From Thalassomonas actiniarum (GTDB lineage Bacteria > Pseudomonadota > Gammaproteobacteria > Enterobacterales > Alteromonadaceae): DNA of 64,000 bases. Both the position numbers and the translations under genes were made by a program. The stretch spans positions 558,001 through 622,000 of the forward strand of contig NZ_CP059735.1 in the NCBI RefSeq assembly GCF_000948975.2. The letters are read 5' to 3'. Positions within the stretch are counted from its first letter, which is position 1; every line of letters starts with the position of its first letter. Of this stretch, positions 55,330-64,000 are shown one piece after another. Below the pieces are notes generated by a model. It was not told the origin of the DNA and searched no databases. It saw nothing but the letters and a program-made list of their open reading frames with translations.

Positions 55330-55798
55330 ACGTTTCAGAAGAATGAGTGAATCAGATATTAAAAGTATTATTGTTGATCTAGACCGTTGGGCACTTGGCC
55401 AGTTGGGGGCAAAATTGACCTGGGCAATACTAGAAGAACGTTTTGGATATAGCAGGCAGTCAATGCAGGCTAAGACAGAAATAAAAGCGGCTTATGATAA
55501 TGCTAAATATGCATTATCAGGAGGTCTTGTAAAAACGAAAGAACAAACTTCAAAAGAAAACGAACAACTTCTTTGTGAAATTGAGCGCTTGAAAAAAGAA
55601 GTAGAAGAATATAAGCGGAAAGAGTCTCTTTGGAAAAAACGCTGGCAATGTATTGCCTTTCATATAAGACAAAAGGGCATGCAGGTTCAGGTTATTGACC
55701 AAGAAATTCCAAAGGGTGAAGACTCTCCAACAGAAAGAGAAACTACAAATATATTAAGGCCATTTGACAAGGTCATACCACCGTCAGGGAGAGTTTAA
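55322..55798 (+). CDS. gmtX: Small coiled-coil partner of the recombinases (GmtX/TnpC-like)
   Basis: A 158-residue protein. The N-terminal half has a helix-turn-helix-like stretch (LTWAILEERFGYSRQSMQAK). A coiled coil follows at about 75-105 (NEQLLCEIERLKKEVEEYKR) and then a basic segment ending FHIRQKGMQ. This matches the small third or fourth protein of Tn554-type and GMT modules, thought to assist or orient the recombinases. GTG start overlapping the preceding stop by 8 bp, with GGAGG upstream. The cargo gene starts 3 bp after its stop. Confidence 0.75.
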   Translation: MTKRFRRMSESDIKSIIVDLDRWALGQLGAKLTWAILEERFGYSRQSMQAKTEIKAAYDNAKYALSGGLVKTKEQTSKENEQLLCEIERLKKEVEEYKRKESLWKKRWQCIAFHIRQKGMQVQVIDQEIPKGEDSPTERETTNILRPFDKVIPPSGRV

Positions 55799-55801
55799 AT
55801 A

Positions 55802-58800
55802 ATGAGTAATGAAGTCAAAAAGCAAAGTAATCCATTTTCCACCGGAGGTGGCGGTGTAAATTTTGAAACACGGGTTCAAGCTGCTTTCGCTGTTTCGTTG
55901 TTGGCACAATCTTGTGTGCCCTGTTTATCACAAAATATGAGAGCCAAAGAACTGAAGTTTCAGAACAAATATGATGGTGCAAATACTGATGATTTTGTCT
56001 TATTAGCATCAGATAAAAACTATAATGAAAGTCGGCTTTATGCTCAAATTAAACATGAAATAACTATAAGCAAATCAAAGGACTCAATGTTTGCGGAAGT
56101 TATTAATAGTGCATGGAAAGATTTTAAAAATACTAATTTTAGTTTAGAAAATGATTCAATTGCATTGATAACAGGGCCATTACAGAAACAAGATGTTATC
56201 AATACGCTTCCTATTCTTGAATGGGCTAAATATTCATCAAGTTCTGCAGAATTTATTAAAAAATCACAGACTGAGGGTTTTACCAGTAAAGCAAAAGTTA
56301 GCAGATTAGAGATATTCAGAATTCAGTTAACTAATGCGAATGCAGGAGTCGAAGTAACAGATGATGAGTTATGGAAGTTTTTAAGAGTTTTTCAGCTAAT
56401 TTCTTATGATTTAGATGCTAAATATTCAATAGTTGCAAGCTTATTGTGTTCCCTAATTCAATGTTATTCAGAGGAATCACCATCTCTTGTTTTATCTAAA
56501 TTAGTTACTTGTGTTCAAGAGTTTAACCAGAATGCCGGGTCTTTAACTCAAGATAATGTGCCTAAAGAAGTTAAAGAATTATTTGAGTTATCTAGCAAAG
56601 TTAATTTTGAAAATGACTTTTTAAAATTGAGAGAGCGTGGTGACCATATTTTTGAAGGAATCTCTAACACTATTAATGGTTTTCATATTGATAGAAGCGA
56701 GCAGTTAGCAAAAATATCAGCACTCTATGTTGAAAGTGATTTTCTTTTCGTAACTGGTGCTAGAGGTGTTGGTAAATCAGGAATAGTAAAAGATTTTATC
56801 TCGACTAAAAATAAAAATGTTCCTGTTTTCTATTTAAGAGCTGAAGATTTAGATAAAAGCCACCTTAACGATGTTTTTGCAACTATCGGAATGAAGTCCT
56901 CTTTGGGGCAAATTGAAGGATATTTTTCCTTACTTAATGAGAAAATACTTGTAATAGAATCTTTAGAAAAAGTTTTAGAACTTACATATCAAGATGCCTT
57001 TATTGATTTGCTTCAATACTTAAAAAGACAAACAGGGTGGACCATTATTGCTACGGGGCGTGATTATGCGTATCAACAACTTACTTTCAATTATCTTCAA
57101 CCTAGTGGCATTCAATTTAACAGTGTAAATATTGAAGGGCTTACTAAGGTGCAAATTGAACTGGTTTGTGCACATGTTCCCGAACTTGGAGGTTTAATAT
57201 CCAATAACTCGTTAGTTGAATTACTTAAAATACCATTTTTTATCGAAATTTCAGCTAGAGCCATTGGTAATGGGGCATTGTTTAAATCAGGTGATACCGA
57301 AATCGACTTTCGAAATACAGTTTGGGCGACAGTGATTTCTAAGGAAGTGGATAGAAAGGCGGGGATGCCAGCTAAACGAAGATCGACTTTTATTGAAATC
57401 GCAAAGCAACGTGCAAAAAAAATGGTATTTGGTATTCGTGATACTGAGTTTGACCCTGAAGTCGTTTCGAAATTAGAAGAGGATAATCTGATTCACCGTG
57501 ATCAGCGGTTGTCAACTATAAGCCCAATACATGATGTATTGGAAGATTGGGCATTAGAAGAATACATTGAGAGCGAATACATCGATAGTTCGCATAATTT
57601 GGAAAATTTCTTGTCAAGTATAGGAAGCGAACCTGCAATAAGCAGAGCGTTTAGATTATGGCTATACAGAAGGTTGAAATTTGATGATGAAATTAACGAG
57701 TTTGTCGAAGAGATATTAACCGCTGATGATATTGAAAGCTACTGGAAGGATGAAACCATTGCCGCAATTATGCAAAATGATTCACCTGAAAGCTTTTTAT
57801 ATACGTTAAAATCTCAACTCTTAAAAGATGATTGCTCACTATTGATTAGGTTTTGTTTTATATTAAGGATAACCTGTCAGAGACCAAACTCAATACATAA
57901 TGATTTACTTATCAAAGATGAAAAATCTGGCATATTAAAATCTTTGTTCTTGCAGCCCTTTGGTAATGGTTGGGAGTCGCTATTTAACTTTATTTATGAA
58001 GCACGATACGATTTGAGTAATTCAATGCTTACTCATGTCGTTGAGGTAATTGATGAGTGGTGTGGCCTCATTAATATATATGATGACTTGCCTCAACCAT
58101 CTGAAAAGGTTGGCTTGTTGGCTTTATGGCTGCTTGAACCAGTTAAAGATGCTTATCGTAATGAGGAGCGAAGAAAGAAAATACTCAATGCTTTGCTGAA
58201 AGTTTCACCTGTAATAGAAACCGCTTTTGATGAGTTAATGAGCCAAGACGTTTTTATCTCAAAGATGAACCCTCGAAGGTTAAGTTATGTTGATGAACTA
58301 ACTAGCTTAGCAATTGTTGGTGCAAATGTACCAATGCTTTGCAAACGCAAGCCTGAATTCATTATTAAACTTTCGCTACATGAATGGTTAAAAGAAGACC
58401 AAGAAGAAGGTCAAGATGATTTTTATTCATATCGAAGTATGGATGTCGATGATTATTTTGGGCTTGATAAAGATAGAGATCTTTTCCCTGCTAGCGGGGC
58501 AAAAGGGCCTTTTAAATATCTTCTCCAGTTTCATCCTAAATTAGCTTTAGACTTCATTATTAAGCTCTGTAACGTCACAGCTCAGAAGTATTCTGAATCA
58601 GAGTTTGCTGCTCCCTCAAAGGATGAGGAAAGCCTACCCTTCGCCAATGAAGCTGTAGTAAATCTGATTCATTTAAAGCTCAATGATGGAGCGATAGTCA
58701 AGCAATATGCATCACCACATCTTTGGAAAGGCTATAGGGGACACTCTACGTTACCTTATCTGCTTCAGTGCGCGCTTATGGCGTTAGAGAATTGGTTAGT

Positions 58801-60916
58801 GGAATATGCAAATGGCTGTGGTGAAAATAACCAATTGGACTGGATTTATGATTACTTGTTACGGTCTAGCAACTCGGTATTACCCACATCTGTTTTAGCG
58901 TCAGTGGCAATTGGTTTTCCTCGCAAAGTAGGTACGGCAGCATATCCAATATTAAAAGCTCCAGAGTTATATTATTTGGATTTGCAGCGTATGACGGCAG
59001 AAATGGGGGGGAGTGAGGCGAACTGGTTTGGTTTAGACAGAGATATAATGTCTAAAATTTATATAGAAGAAAGAAGGGAAGCTGCACTCAGGCCATGGAG
59101 AAAAGAGTCATTAGAGACACTATTAACAAGAATTCAATTTGAAACAGAATTGAGGGATAGTGCAATTAAAATTGTTGATGAACTGATAAACGAAGCATCT
59201 ACTCGAAATGAAAAATATCTTCGATATATGGTGCACCGGGTTGATACAAGGACTTGGGAAGCTATTGAAGACAAGGAAAACAATCGAGTATTGCTTCAAA
59301 ATGTGTCTGAACTACCGACAGATTTAAAGAAAGAACAACAGGAATTTAATGAAAAACATGAAGCCGATAATACTGTAACTAGTTTACATTTATGGGCAAA
59401 AAAGTTATTCGAAGATAAATTATTTAAAAAAGAATATATTGCTTCATATGGTGACGCATTAACGTCAGCAAAAGAATTACTCTGCTCGCTTCAAAAAAGT
59501 GAAATTCATAATTTTTCAGAAATGGCTATTGGTACAATCACAACTGTTGCTGCTGTTTGTGTTCGTGATGATCTGATCAATTTAAGTGACGAAAACAAAG
59601 AGTGGTGCCTCAAAGTCATCCTTGAATCAATATTCATGCACGCCGATGTTATGGAAGGGACAACAGCTCATGATAAGACGGATTATTATGGCTCTGGTGC
59701 GTGTGCTTTTGTGTTACCTAAGTTATTTGACTTAGATCTTGATGCAGAGCAAAAAGAGCTTTTGAAACATGCTTTAGCTACAGCGTTAACACATGAAAAC
59801 CTCAACGTTAGTGCTTATGCTGCTAAAGGAGTAAGAGAGTTTCTTTGGTCAAGAGGCCCTGAGTTAGCATCTTTCTGCATAAGTGGAATTGTTGAGTATG
59901 CCAGACTTCGAAGGGACAATAGTATGGCTCGAAGATTCTACCATCTACAAGGAGAAGAGTTAGAAGAAGCTCATGAAAATTGGAATGGGCTAATAACTAC
60001 ATTTCGCAATAAATTGCTTGAAGGTAGTTTTAAGCTATCGGTTGATGACATTTCTTTGGAAAGCCATTCATCATGGTTTCTTCACTTGCCCATGTTAATG
60101 GTTCCACTTAGCACTAAAGATAGCAGCCAAATTCAGTTAATTAAAAAGTTAGTTAATTTTGTTTTTGATACAGAATACTCAGATCATCGTACAAATGAAG
60201 ATGAAAAAATAAATCATGATATAAAAAAGCAAATTCAAGACTGTTTGACAGAACATGTGATTAACTCAAGAAACAATGAGTACCTTCCATTTAAAGATTT
60301 GATACTTTTAGGCTGTACAAAAGCACCAAGCTTTATATATTCGTTGAAGTTGTTTTTTGATGTCGCTATGGAAAAAGAGGATGATTATGATTCTATATGG
60401 TCATTATGGACGTTGATAGCTCCAGAGGTGCATAAGATAGCTTTGAAGGATGTAAATGATAGGTACATGGGCTTACAGAATGATTTAAATAAGCTACTTC
60501 GTGGAATGTTGTATGCCGATAGTCCTTGGCAGGGGCATGAAAATGAGAGAAAGGACATGGAACGAGGGGCGAATTATTTGTTAGAATTTGCAAAGCAATC
60601 TGCGAATAATAGCCATGTATTTGAAGCGTTATCATCCTTAATTTATAACTTTTATGACGTTTTCTTTGACAAAGGTATCCAATTACTAGCCCTAAAGTTT
60701 ACTGAAAATTCACAACTAATAGCCAAGCAAATAAATACAGCTTATTACTTGGAGATGTCGATAGGGCGATACTTGCAGATTGAAAACAGAGGTACTTTAA
60801 GTCGAAAAATGTACAACATTTGTCTTAATTTACTCACTGGTATTGTTGAAACAGGCTCTGCAAGGGCTTATTACCTTCGAGAAAATTTAATTCGTTCCCG
60901 TAAAATTTCTGTGTAA
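55802..60916 (+). CDS. Giant nuclease-STAND NTPase, candidate anti-phage effector
   Basis: I do not recognise an exact named family. Residues about 15-230 form a restriction-like domain: a Gly-rich GGGGVNFETRVQAAF start (E22), D63/D64 in NTDDFVLLA, and Q82-x-K84 in LYAQIKHE, i.e. an E...D...QxK version of PD-(D/E)xK as in Cap4-like nucleases. A P-loop NTPase follows: Walker A G319-S326 (GARGVGKS), a Walker-B-like KILVIES at 381-387 and TIIATGRD at 414-421 resembling the sensor strand of STAND/NACHT proteins. The remaining ~1100 residues are helical with no motif I can name, as expected for a target-sensing array. Avs-like logic (bind phage protein, oligomerise, cut DNA) is inference. Gap of 3 bp to the recombinase module. 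Confidence 0.8.
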   Translation: MSNEVKKQSNPFSTGGGGVNFETRVQAAFAVSLLAQSCVPCLSQNMRAKELKFQNKYDGANTDDFVLLASDKNYNESRLYAQIKHEITISKSKDSMFAEVINSAWKDFKNTNFSLENDSIALITGPLQKQDVINTLPILEWAKYSSSSAEFIKKSQTEGFTSKAKVSRLEIFRIQLTNANAGVEVTDDELWKFLRVFQLISYDLDAKYSIVASLLCSLIQCYSEESPSLVLSKLVTCVQEFNQNAGSLTQDNVPKEVKELFELSSKVNFENDFLKLRERGDHIFEGISNTINGFHIDRSEQLAKISALYVESDFLFVTGARGVGKSGIVKDFISTKNKNVPVFYLRAEDLDKSHLNDVFATIGMKSSLGQIEGYFSLLNEKILVIESLEKVLELTYQDAFIDLLQYLKRQTGWTIIATGRDYAYQQLTFNYLQPSGIQFNSVNIEGLTKVQIELVCAHVPELGGLISNNSLVELLKIPFFIEISARAIGNGALFKSGDTEIDFRNTVWATVISKEVDRKAGMPAKRRSTFIEIAKQRAKKMVFGIRDTEFDPEVVSKLEEDNLIHRDQRLSTISPIHDVLEDWALEEYIESEYIDSSHNLENFLSSIGSEPAISRAFRLWLYRRLKFDDEINEFVEEILTADDIESYWKDETIAAIMQNDSPESFLYTLKSQLLKDDCSLLIRFCFILRITCQRPNSIHNDLLIKDEKSGILKSLFLQPFGNGWESLFNFIYEARYDLSNSMLTHVVEVIDEWCGLINIYDDLPQPSEKVGLLALWLLEPVKDAYRNEERRKKILNALLKVSPVIETAFDELMSQDVFISKMNPRRLSYVDELTSLAIVGANVPMLCKRKPEFIIKLSLHEWLKEDQEEGQDDFYSYRSMDVDDYFGLDKDRDLFPASGAKGPFKYLLQFHPKLALDFIIKLCNVTAQKYSESEFAAPSKDEESLPFANEAVVNLIHLKLNDGAIVKQYASPHLWKGYRGHSTLPYLLQCALMALENWLVEYANGCGENNQLDWIYDYLLRSSNSVLPTSVLASVAIGFPRKVGTAAYPILKAPELYYLDLQRMTAEMGGSEANWFGLDRDIMSKIYIEERREAALRPWRKESLETLLTRIQFETELRDSAIKIVDELINEASTRNEKYLRYMVHRVDTRTWEAIEDKENNRVLLQNVSELPTDLKKEQQEFNEKHEADNTVTSLHLWAKKLFEDKLFKKEYIASYGDALTSAKELLCSLQKSEIHNFSEMAIGTITTVAAVCVRDDLINLSDENKEWCLKVILESIFMHADVMEGTTAHDKTDYYGSGACAFVLPKLFDLDLDAEQKELLKHALATALTHENLNVSAYAAKGVREFLWSRGPELASFCISGIVEYARLRRDNSMARRFYHLQGEELEEAHENWNGLITTFRNKLLEGSFKLSVDDISLESHSSWFLHLPMLMVPLSTKDSSQIQLIKKLVNFVFDTEYSDHRTNEDEKINHDIKKQIQDCLTEHVINSRNNEYLPFKDLILLGCTKAPSFIYSLKLFFDVAMEKEDDYDSIWSLWTLIAPEVHKIALKDVNDRYMGLQNDLNKLLRGMLYADSPWQGHENERKDMERGANYLLEFAKQSANNSHVFEALSSLIYNFYDVFFDKGIQLLALKFTENSQLIAKQINTAYYLEMSIGRYLQIENRGTLSRKMYNICLNLLTGIVETGSARAYYLRENLIRSRKISV

Positions 60917-60940
60917 CTATTTTTAGGCAGGTTTTAAATC

Positions 60941-62053
60941 GTGTTAAGTGTTCAGGCTACGTACTCAAAAATCAGAAGAGTGTTTTTTACAGCGTGTTCA
61001 AATATTTATCTTCCTGTCTCCTTTTCCCGGCTTTCGCTTGATCAAAAGTTTGCGGTTGTTGGTGGGGCCGCAGGTATTTTATCATCGGTGATATATTCAG
61101 GATTATGGATTACTGATAATACTGAGGTTTTTAAGCAACACAAAATTCAAGCTAGTGTAATAAGGCCGCAACAAAGTGTTGGATTAAACATTGATGCAAC
61201 ACTGGGAACCTATATTATTTTTGAAAATAAGGGAGATTACCCTGAAATTGTGACTCGTATTAGAGCTGAGCTTTACCTGCCATTTAGATTGGAATCAGTT
61301 ATTCTTGGTAGCGAAGTACCTGATATCTTAGCGCTACAAGTTCAAGAAAATATCTCAAGTGATGGTGATCGGAGGGTATCCGATTTCCTTAAAGAGGGAG
61401 GGTACATTAAAAAAAGCTCGTCTCGACTTCCTAGCTATGTTGAACCTCCAGAATATAAAAATATTTTAGCGTTTGGTAAGAAATTCAAACAATATCGATA
61501 TATATTACAGGGGTGTAATGAGAGCCTTGTTATTACTAATAATAAGCCGTACAACATTGTTACTAAAGCATCATTTTTCAAATTTCCTAATCAATTAAAC
61601 AAAACAATTAAAAATAATTTTTTACTTGTCGAAACCGGTTTATTTGAGGACACAATTGTTGGGGTGTTGTCTGATGGGGATGTTAAGATTGAATATTATG
61701 TCGGTGAATTATTGATAGTAGTAGAGTTTATTAATCCGGACGGCAGAGTCGACAGTCGTGTTGTTGATGCGACAAATGTTTATCTAGTTGCATCGAAAAG
61801 CAAAAAGTATTTAAAGTTCAGTGATTGGTGGAATGGCTTCCCTGGTCATTTTGAATTAACGACAGAATTAAGTAAGAGCGATTTAATAAATGGACGTAAC
61901 AAAAAGGTCGAATTTAAACGAGCAAAAGGAGCCGATCTTAAAGATTATGTTATTTCAATTGCTGATATACCTATGGGGATGCCGACGCCTTCATTTTTTG
62001 ACAGCCAAGACCATAGCCTTTGTGAGTTTGAACAGACAATTATTTCTAAGTAA
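60941..62053 (+). CDS. Unknown single-pass membrane protein, cargo partner of the STAND gene
   Basis: No family is recognised. The protein (370 residues, GTG start at 60941 with AGGCAGG upstream) has a basic N-terminus, one membrane helix at about 37-57 (AVVGGAAGILSSVIYSGLWI), and a soluble, beta-rich region of about 300 residues with no Cys/His metal motif or P-loop. The soluble part could be extracytoplasmic or cytoplasmic; the charge distribution does not settle it. It begins 24 bp after the STAND gene on the same strand, so the two are probably co-expressed. A membrane sensor, anchor or effector role is possible. Confidence 0.7.
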   Translation: MLSVQATYSKIRRVFFTACSNIYLPVSFSRLSLDQKFAVVGGAAGILSSVIYSGLWITDNTEVFKQHKIQASVIRPQQSVGLNIDATLGTYIIFENKGDYPEIVTRIRAELYLPFRLESVILGSEVPDILALQVQENISSDGDRRVSDFLKEGGYIKKSSSRLPSYVEPPEYKNILAFGKKFKQYRYILQGCNESLVITNNKPYNIVTKASFFKFPNQLNKTIKNNFLLVETGLFEDTIVGVLSDGDVKIEYYVGELLIVVEFINPDGRVDSRVVDATNVYLVASKSKKYLKFSDWWNGFPGHFELTTELSKSDLINGRNKKVEFKRAKGADLKDYVISIADIPMGMPTPSFFDSQDHSLCEFEQTIISK

Positions 62054-62224
62054 TAAGTATCAAGCTGGCTTAGTGTAATCTCTTTTCTTTCCAGGGGGGA
62101 ATTGTTTTTATTGGTGTTTTTGTTGTGAAAGGTTTTTTATATAAATCAATAATTAGTTATTACACTTGAATTGTTGTGACAATATTAAACTGGTGATAAA
62201 TAAGATAAGGAAAAATCTCTAAGA

Positions 62225-63109
62225 ATGCATATGGAAAATGTAAGAATTAAAAGTTTAGGTCAATATTTAGATATTGTAGCGGATTACGATTTTGATTTAT
62301 GGTACCGGGGAGTTGGAAGCAGAGATTTCAAAACACTTCCTCAGGCTTCCTGGATGGGTATAAATCCTGATATCCAAAATACCATGGCGTACCGGTTTCT
62401 AAGAGATTATGGGAAATATGTTGAAAGGGAAGAAAGTAATCCCTGGAAAACTTATTCATTGATGCAGCATCATGGATTACCAACTCGCCTATTGGATTGG
62501 TCAAGATCGCCTTTAGTTGCTCTATATTTTGCCTTAACACAAACCATAGTAGATATTAAAAATACCAGAAGAGGTATTTGGGTACTCAATCCTTTAAGGA
62601 TGAATAAATTAACCACGGGAGCTGAGTTGGTATATTGCCCTTCGCAAATGGGTAAGAGAAGAATATACAATTTAGCGGAGTATAAGGAATCAATATATCC
62701 CGCTGCTGGTGGTGAAATCTGGAAATCTAAATATGGTGAAGCCTTAAAAGAAGACGGAGTATCTTTTCGTTCATTAGATGCCTTTTTACCATATTGCTTA
62801 TTTCAGCTTGATCCGCTCAATACAAAAAAAATTGATACATGGAATGTGCCTATAGCAATAGAAGCTGTTTCAACAGATGGTAGAATGAATTCTCAACATA
62901 GTGCGTTTACCATTCACTCCGACTCCTCTAAATCAATTGATGAATTATTTCCTAAAGAATCTGGTGTTATCAGCTTTATTGAAATTGACAATGATTCAGT
63001 AATAGCACTTATGTACCAATTACATAAAAGTGGTATTCATAGTGAAAGTATTTATTGTGATCTTGATTCGCTTAGCCAGCGCATACGATTTGAGATGTTA
63101 GGTGTGTAG
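62225..63109 (+). CDS. FRG-domain protein
   Basis: The FRG domain is plain: LWYRGVGSRDFKTLPQASW (here Y-R-G in place of F-R-G) at about residues 25-43, then SLMQHHGLPTRLLDWSRSPL and VALYFALT (about 79-107). The remaining ~180 residues include AFLPYCLF and a terminal region with SFIEIDND. FRG domains occur in bacterial defence and toxin loci, but their chemistry is not settled; an ADP-ribosyltransferase-like fold has been suggested. A 171-bp AT-rich gap precedes it, so it probably starts its own transcription unit. An in-frame ATG at 62231 is an alternative start. Confidence 0.88.
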   Translation: MHMENVRIKSLGQYLDIVADYDFDLWYRGVGSRDFKTLPQASWMGINPDIQNTMAYRFLRDYGKYVEREESNPWKTYSLMQHHGLPTRLLDWSRSPLVALYFALTQTIVDIKNTRRGIWVLNPLRMNKLTTGAELVYCPSQMGKRRIYNLAEYKESIYPAAGGEIWKSKYGEALKEDGVSFRSLDAFLPYCLFQLDPLNTKKIDTWNVPIAIEAVSTDGRMNSQHSAFTIHSDSSKSIDELFPKESGVISFIEIDNDSVIALMYQLHKSGIHSESIYCDLDSLSQRIRFEMLGV

Positions 63110-63168
63110 GTTAATGCTCTAAATGAATATTCCTAAAATTATTTTTTAAAGTCAAAGTAGGTAGTTTG

Positions 63169-63621
63169 ATGAAGCTATATCGAGGCGTTAGTGAGCAAGT
63201 TCCTGATGGAATACAGGATAATCCATACATTGTTCTGCCAAGGCAACCACGAAACTCGGATCAGAATGTTCATGAAGTTGCTGATGAGTGGTTTGCACAA
63301 GATTTTAAAATTAGGGCTAGAAGCCAAACGATTTTTTGTAGTACAGATATAGAGCAAGCAAAAGAATATAGCGGTGACTACGGTTATCTTCTGGAAATTA
63401 CAATACCGGATGGAAAGGCTTGCACTTTAATTTTTAGTGAAGAAGTTAATGATTTCTTAGAAATTGAGATAGATATTAGTGATACAAAAGATGAGCAACA
63501 AATTACTAACTGGCTACAAAGTAAGGCATACCAAAGTGTTCATAAACCTGATGATCTACCTAAAGGTTTTGAAGGAGAAGTTATGTTGTATTGTGAACAA
63601 TATGAGGTCAGAAACATCTGA
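63169..63621 (+). CDS. Small protein with ADP-ribosyltransferase-like motifs
   Basis: A 150-residue protein beginning MKLYRGVSE. The order of short motifs matches the R-S-E pattern of ADP-ribosyltransferases: Arg in LYRGVS near the start, TIFCSTDIEQAKEY in the middle (Ser-Thr motif) and FEGEVMLYCEQYEV near the end (Glu). This is pattern recognition by eye and needs structure-based confirmation. I chose the ATG at 63169 rather than the overlapping TTG at 63166. It lies 59 bp after the FRG gene and overlaps the next gene by 20 bp. Confidence 0.6.
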   Translation: MKLYRGVSEQVPDGIQDNPYIVLPRQPRNSDQNVHEVADEWFAQDFKIRARSQTIFCSTDIEQAKEYSGDYGYLLEITIPDGKACTLIFSEEVNDFLEIEIDISDTKDEQQITNWLQSKAYQSVHKPDDLPKGFEGEVMLYCEQYEVRNI

Positions 63622-64000
63622 TATGGATGGTAATAAATTATTGTTAAGTAAACTTGGTTTGCTAAATATTGATGGCTATAAGTATGAAAAATCGCTCGGA
63701 GGAGGAAGCGCATTAAGCAGCTTGTATGTAAAAGGAGATGAAAGAGTTGTTTTTAAATTTCTCATTGCCCCAAGAAATGATATTGAGCTAGAAAGGTTCA
63801 AACTTGAGTATTCTGTTCTTGAAAAAAACAAACTAAATTATGTTCAAGGTGGAGAAGGATTATCAGTTGAACAGCTATTCCATGGTCCAATTGAAAGTTA
63901 TCCATTACCTTATATTGTGGAGCCATTAACGCACAAAACATCTAATATGGTGAGTTATTTTGGCTATAAATATGAAGAGGGAGTTTTACTGAGTGATGTT
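63602..64000 (+). CDS. Protein-kinase-like protein, N-terminal part (cut by window edge)
   Basis: A frame opens at ATG 63602, inside the preceding gene, and stays open for 133 codons to the window end. ATG 63623 is the other possible start. The N-lobe of a Ser/Thr-kinase fold is visible: a glycine-rich loop SLGGGSALSSLY, VVFKFLIAP with the candidate ATP-binding Lys, ELERFKLEYSVL with the candidate helix-C Glu, and a hinge-like FGYKYEEGVLLSDV. The catalytic loop lies outside the window, so activity cannot be judged. Confidence 0.68.
   Translation, partial: MRSETSDMDGNKLLLSKLGLLNIDGYKYEKSLGGGSALSSLYVKGDERVVFKFLIAPRNDIELERFKLEYSVLEKNKLNYVQGGEGLSVEQLFHGPIESYPLPYIVEPLTHKTSNMVSYFGYKYEEGVLLSDV

Overview
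The window is a stretch of chromosome from a marine gammaproteobacterium of the Alteromonadales, probably the Colwelliaceae/Thalassomonas group. This is inferred from gene content and protein character: the lptD-surA-pdxA-rsmA-apaG-apaH operon, amgK-murU divergent from lptD, rapA, djlA, rluA, rraB, CIO-type cytochrome bd, a GlyGly-CTERM protein and several MCPs. No rRNA, tRNA or CRISPR array was seen.

1-47.9 kb is ordinary core and near-core chromosome. A chemotaxis receptor runs off the left edge. Then comes the minus-strand envelope/maintenance operon lptD>surA>pdxA>rsmA>apaG>apaH, with tight overlaps, and divergent amgK-murU-djlA. Next are a DUF3530 protein, rluA, rapA, a PIN-PhoH ATPase, a large hybrid histidine kinase, a transglutaminase-like protein, an acyl-CoA dehydrogenase, a GST, plsC, rraB and a small membrane protein. 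These are followed by a gbsR-cioA-cioB operon, a secreted NHL-repeat protein, a CadC-like membrane regulator with a beta-propeller, a MerR/CDF metal-efflux pair, a MipA/OmpV porin, a second MCP, pssA, an amidohydrolase, a 2OG-Fe(II) oxygenase, a thioesterase and an RND efflux adaptor/pump pair.

47.9-50.3 kb is a transition. It holds an AHH-family nuclease followed immediately by an Imm11/DUF1629-like gene, which looks like a toxin-immunity pair, and then ssb with a perfect terminator hairpin.

50.45-64 kb is a visibly AT-rich genomic island that starts right behind the ssb terminator and continues past the window. Its left end is a translationally coupled four-gene recombination module: three divergent tyrosine recombinases and a small coiled-coil protein. 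This organisation matches Tn554-like and 'gamma-mobile-trio' (GMT) elements, which are known to carry defensive and offensive cargo. The cargo begins 3 bp after the module. First is a 1704-residue protein with an N-terminal PD-(D/E)xK-like nuclease domain, a STAND/NACHT-like P-loop NTPase and a very long helical C-terminus. Next is a single-pass membrane protein of unknown family. A second cassette follows: an FRG-domain protein, a 150-residue protein with ADP-ribosyltransferase-like motifs, and the start of a protein-kinase-like gene cut by the window end. The two cassettes are the best candidates for undescribed defence or toxin systems; their functions are inferred from domain logic and location only.
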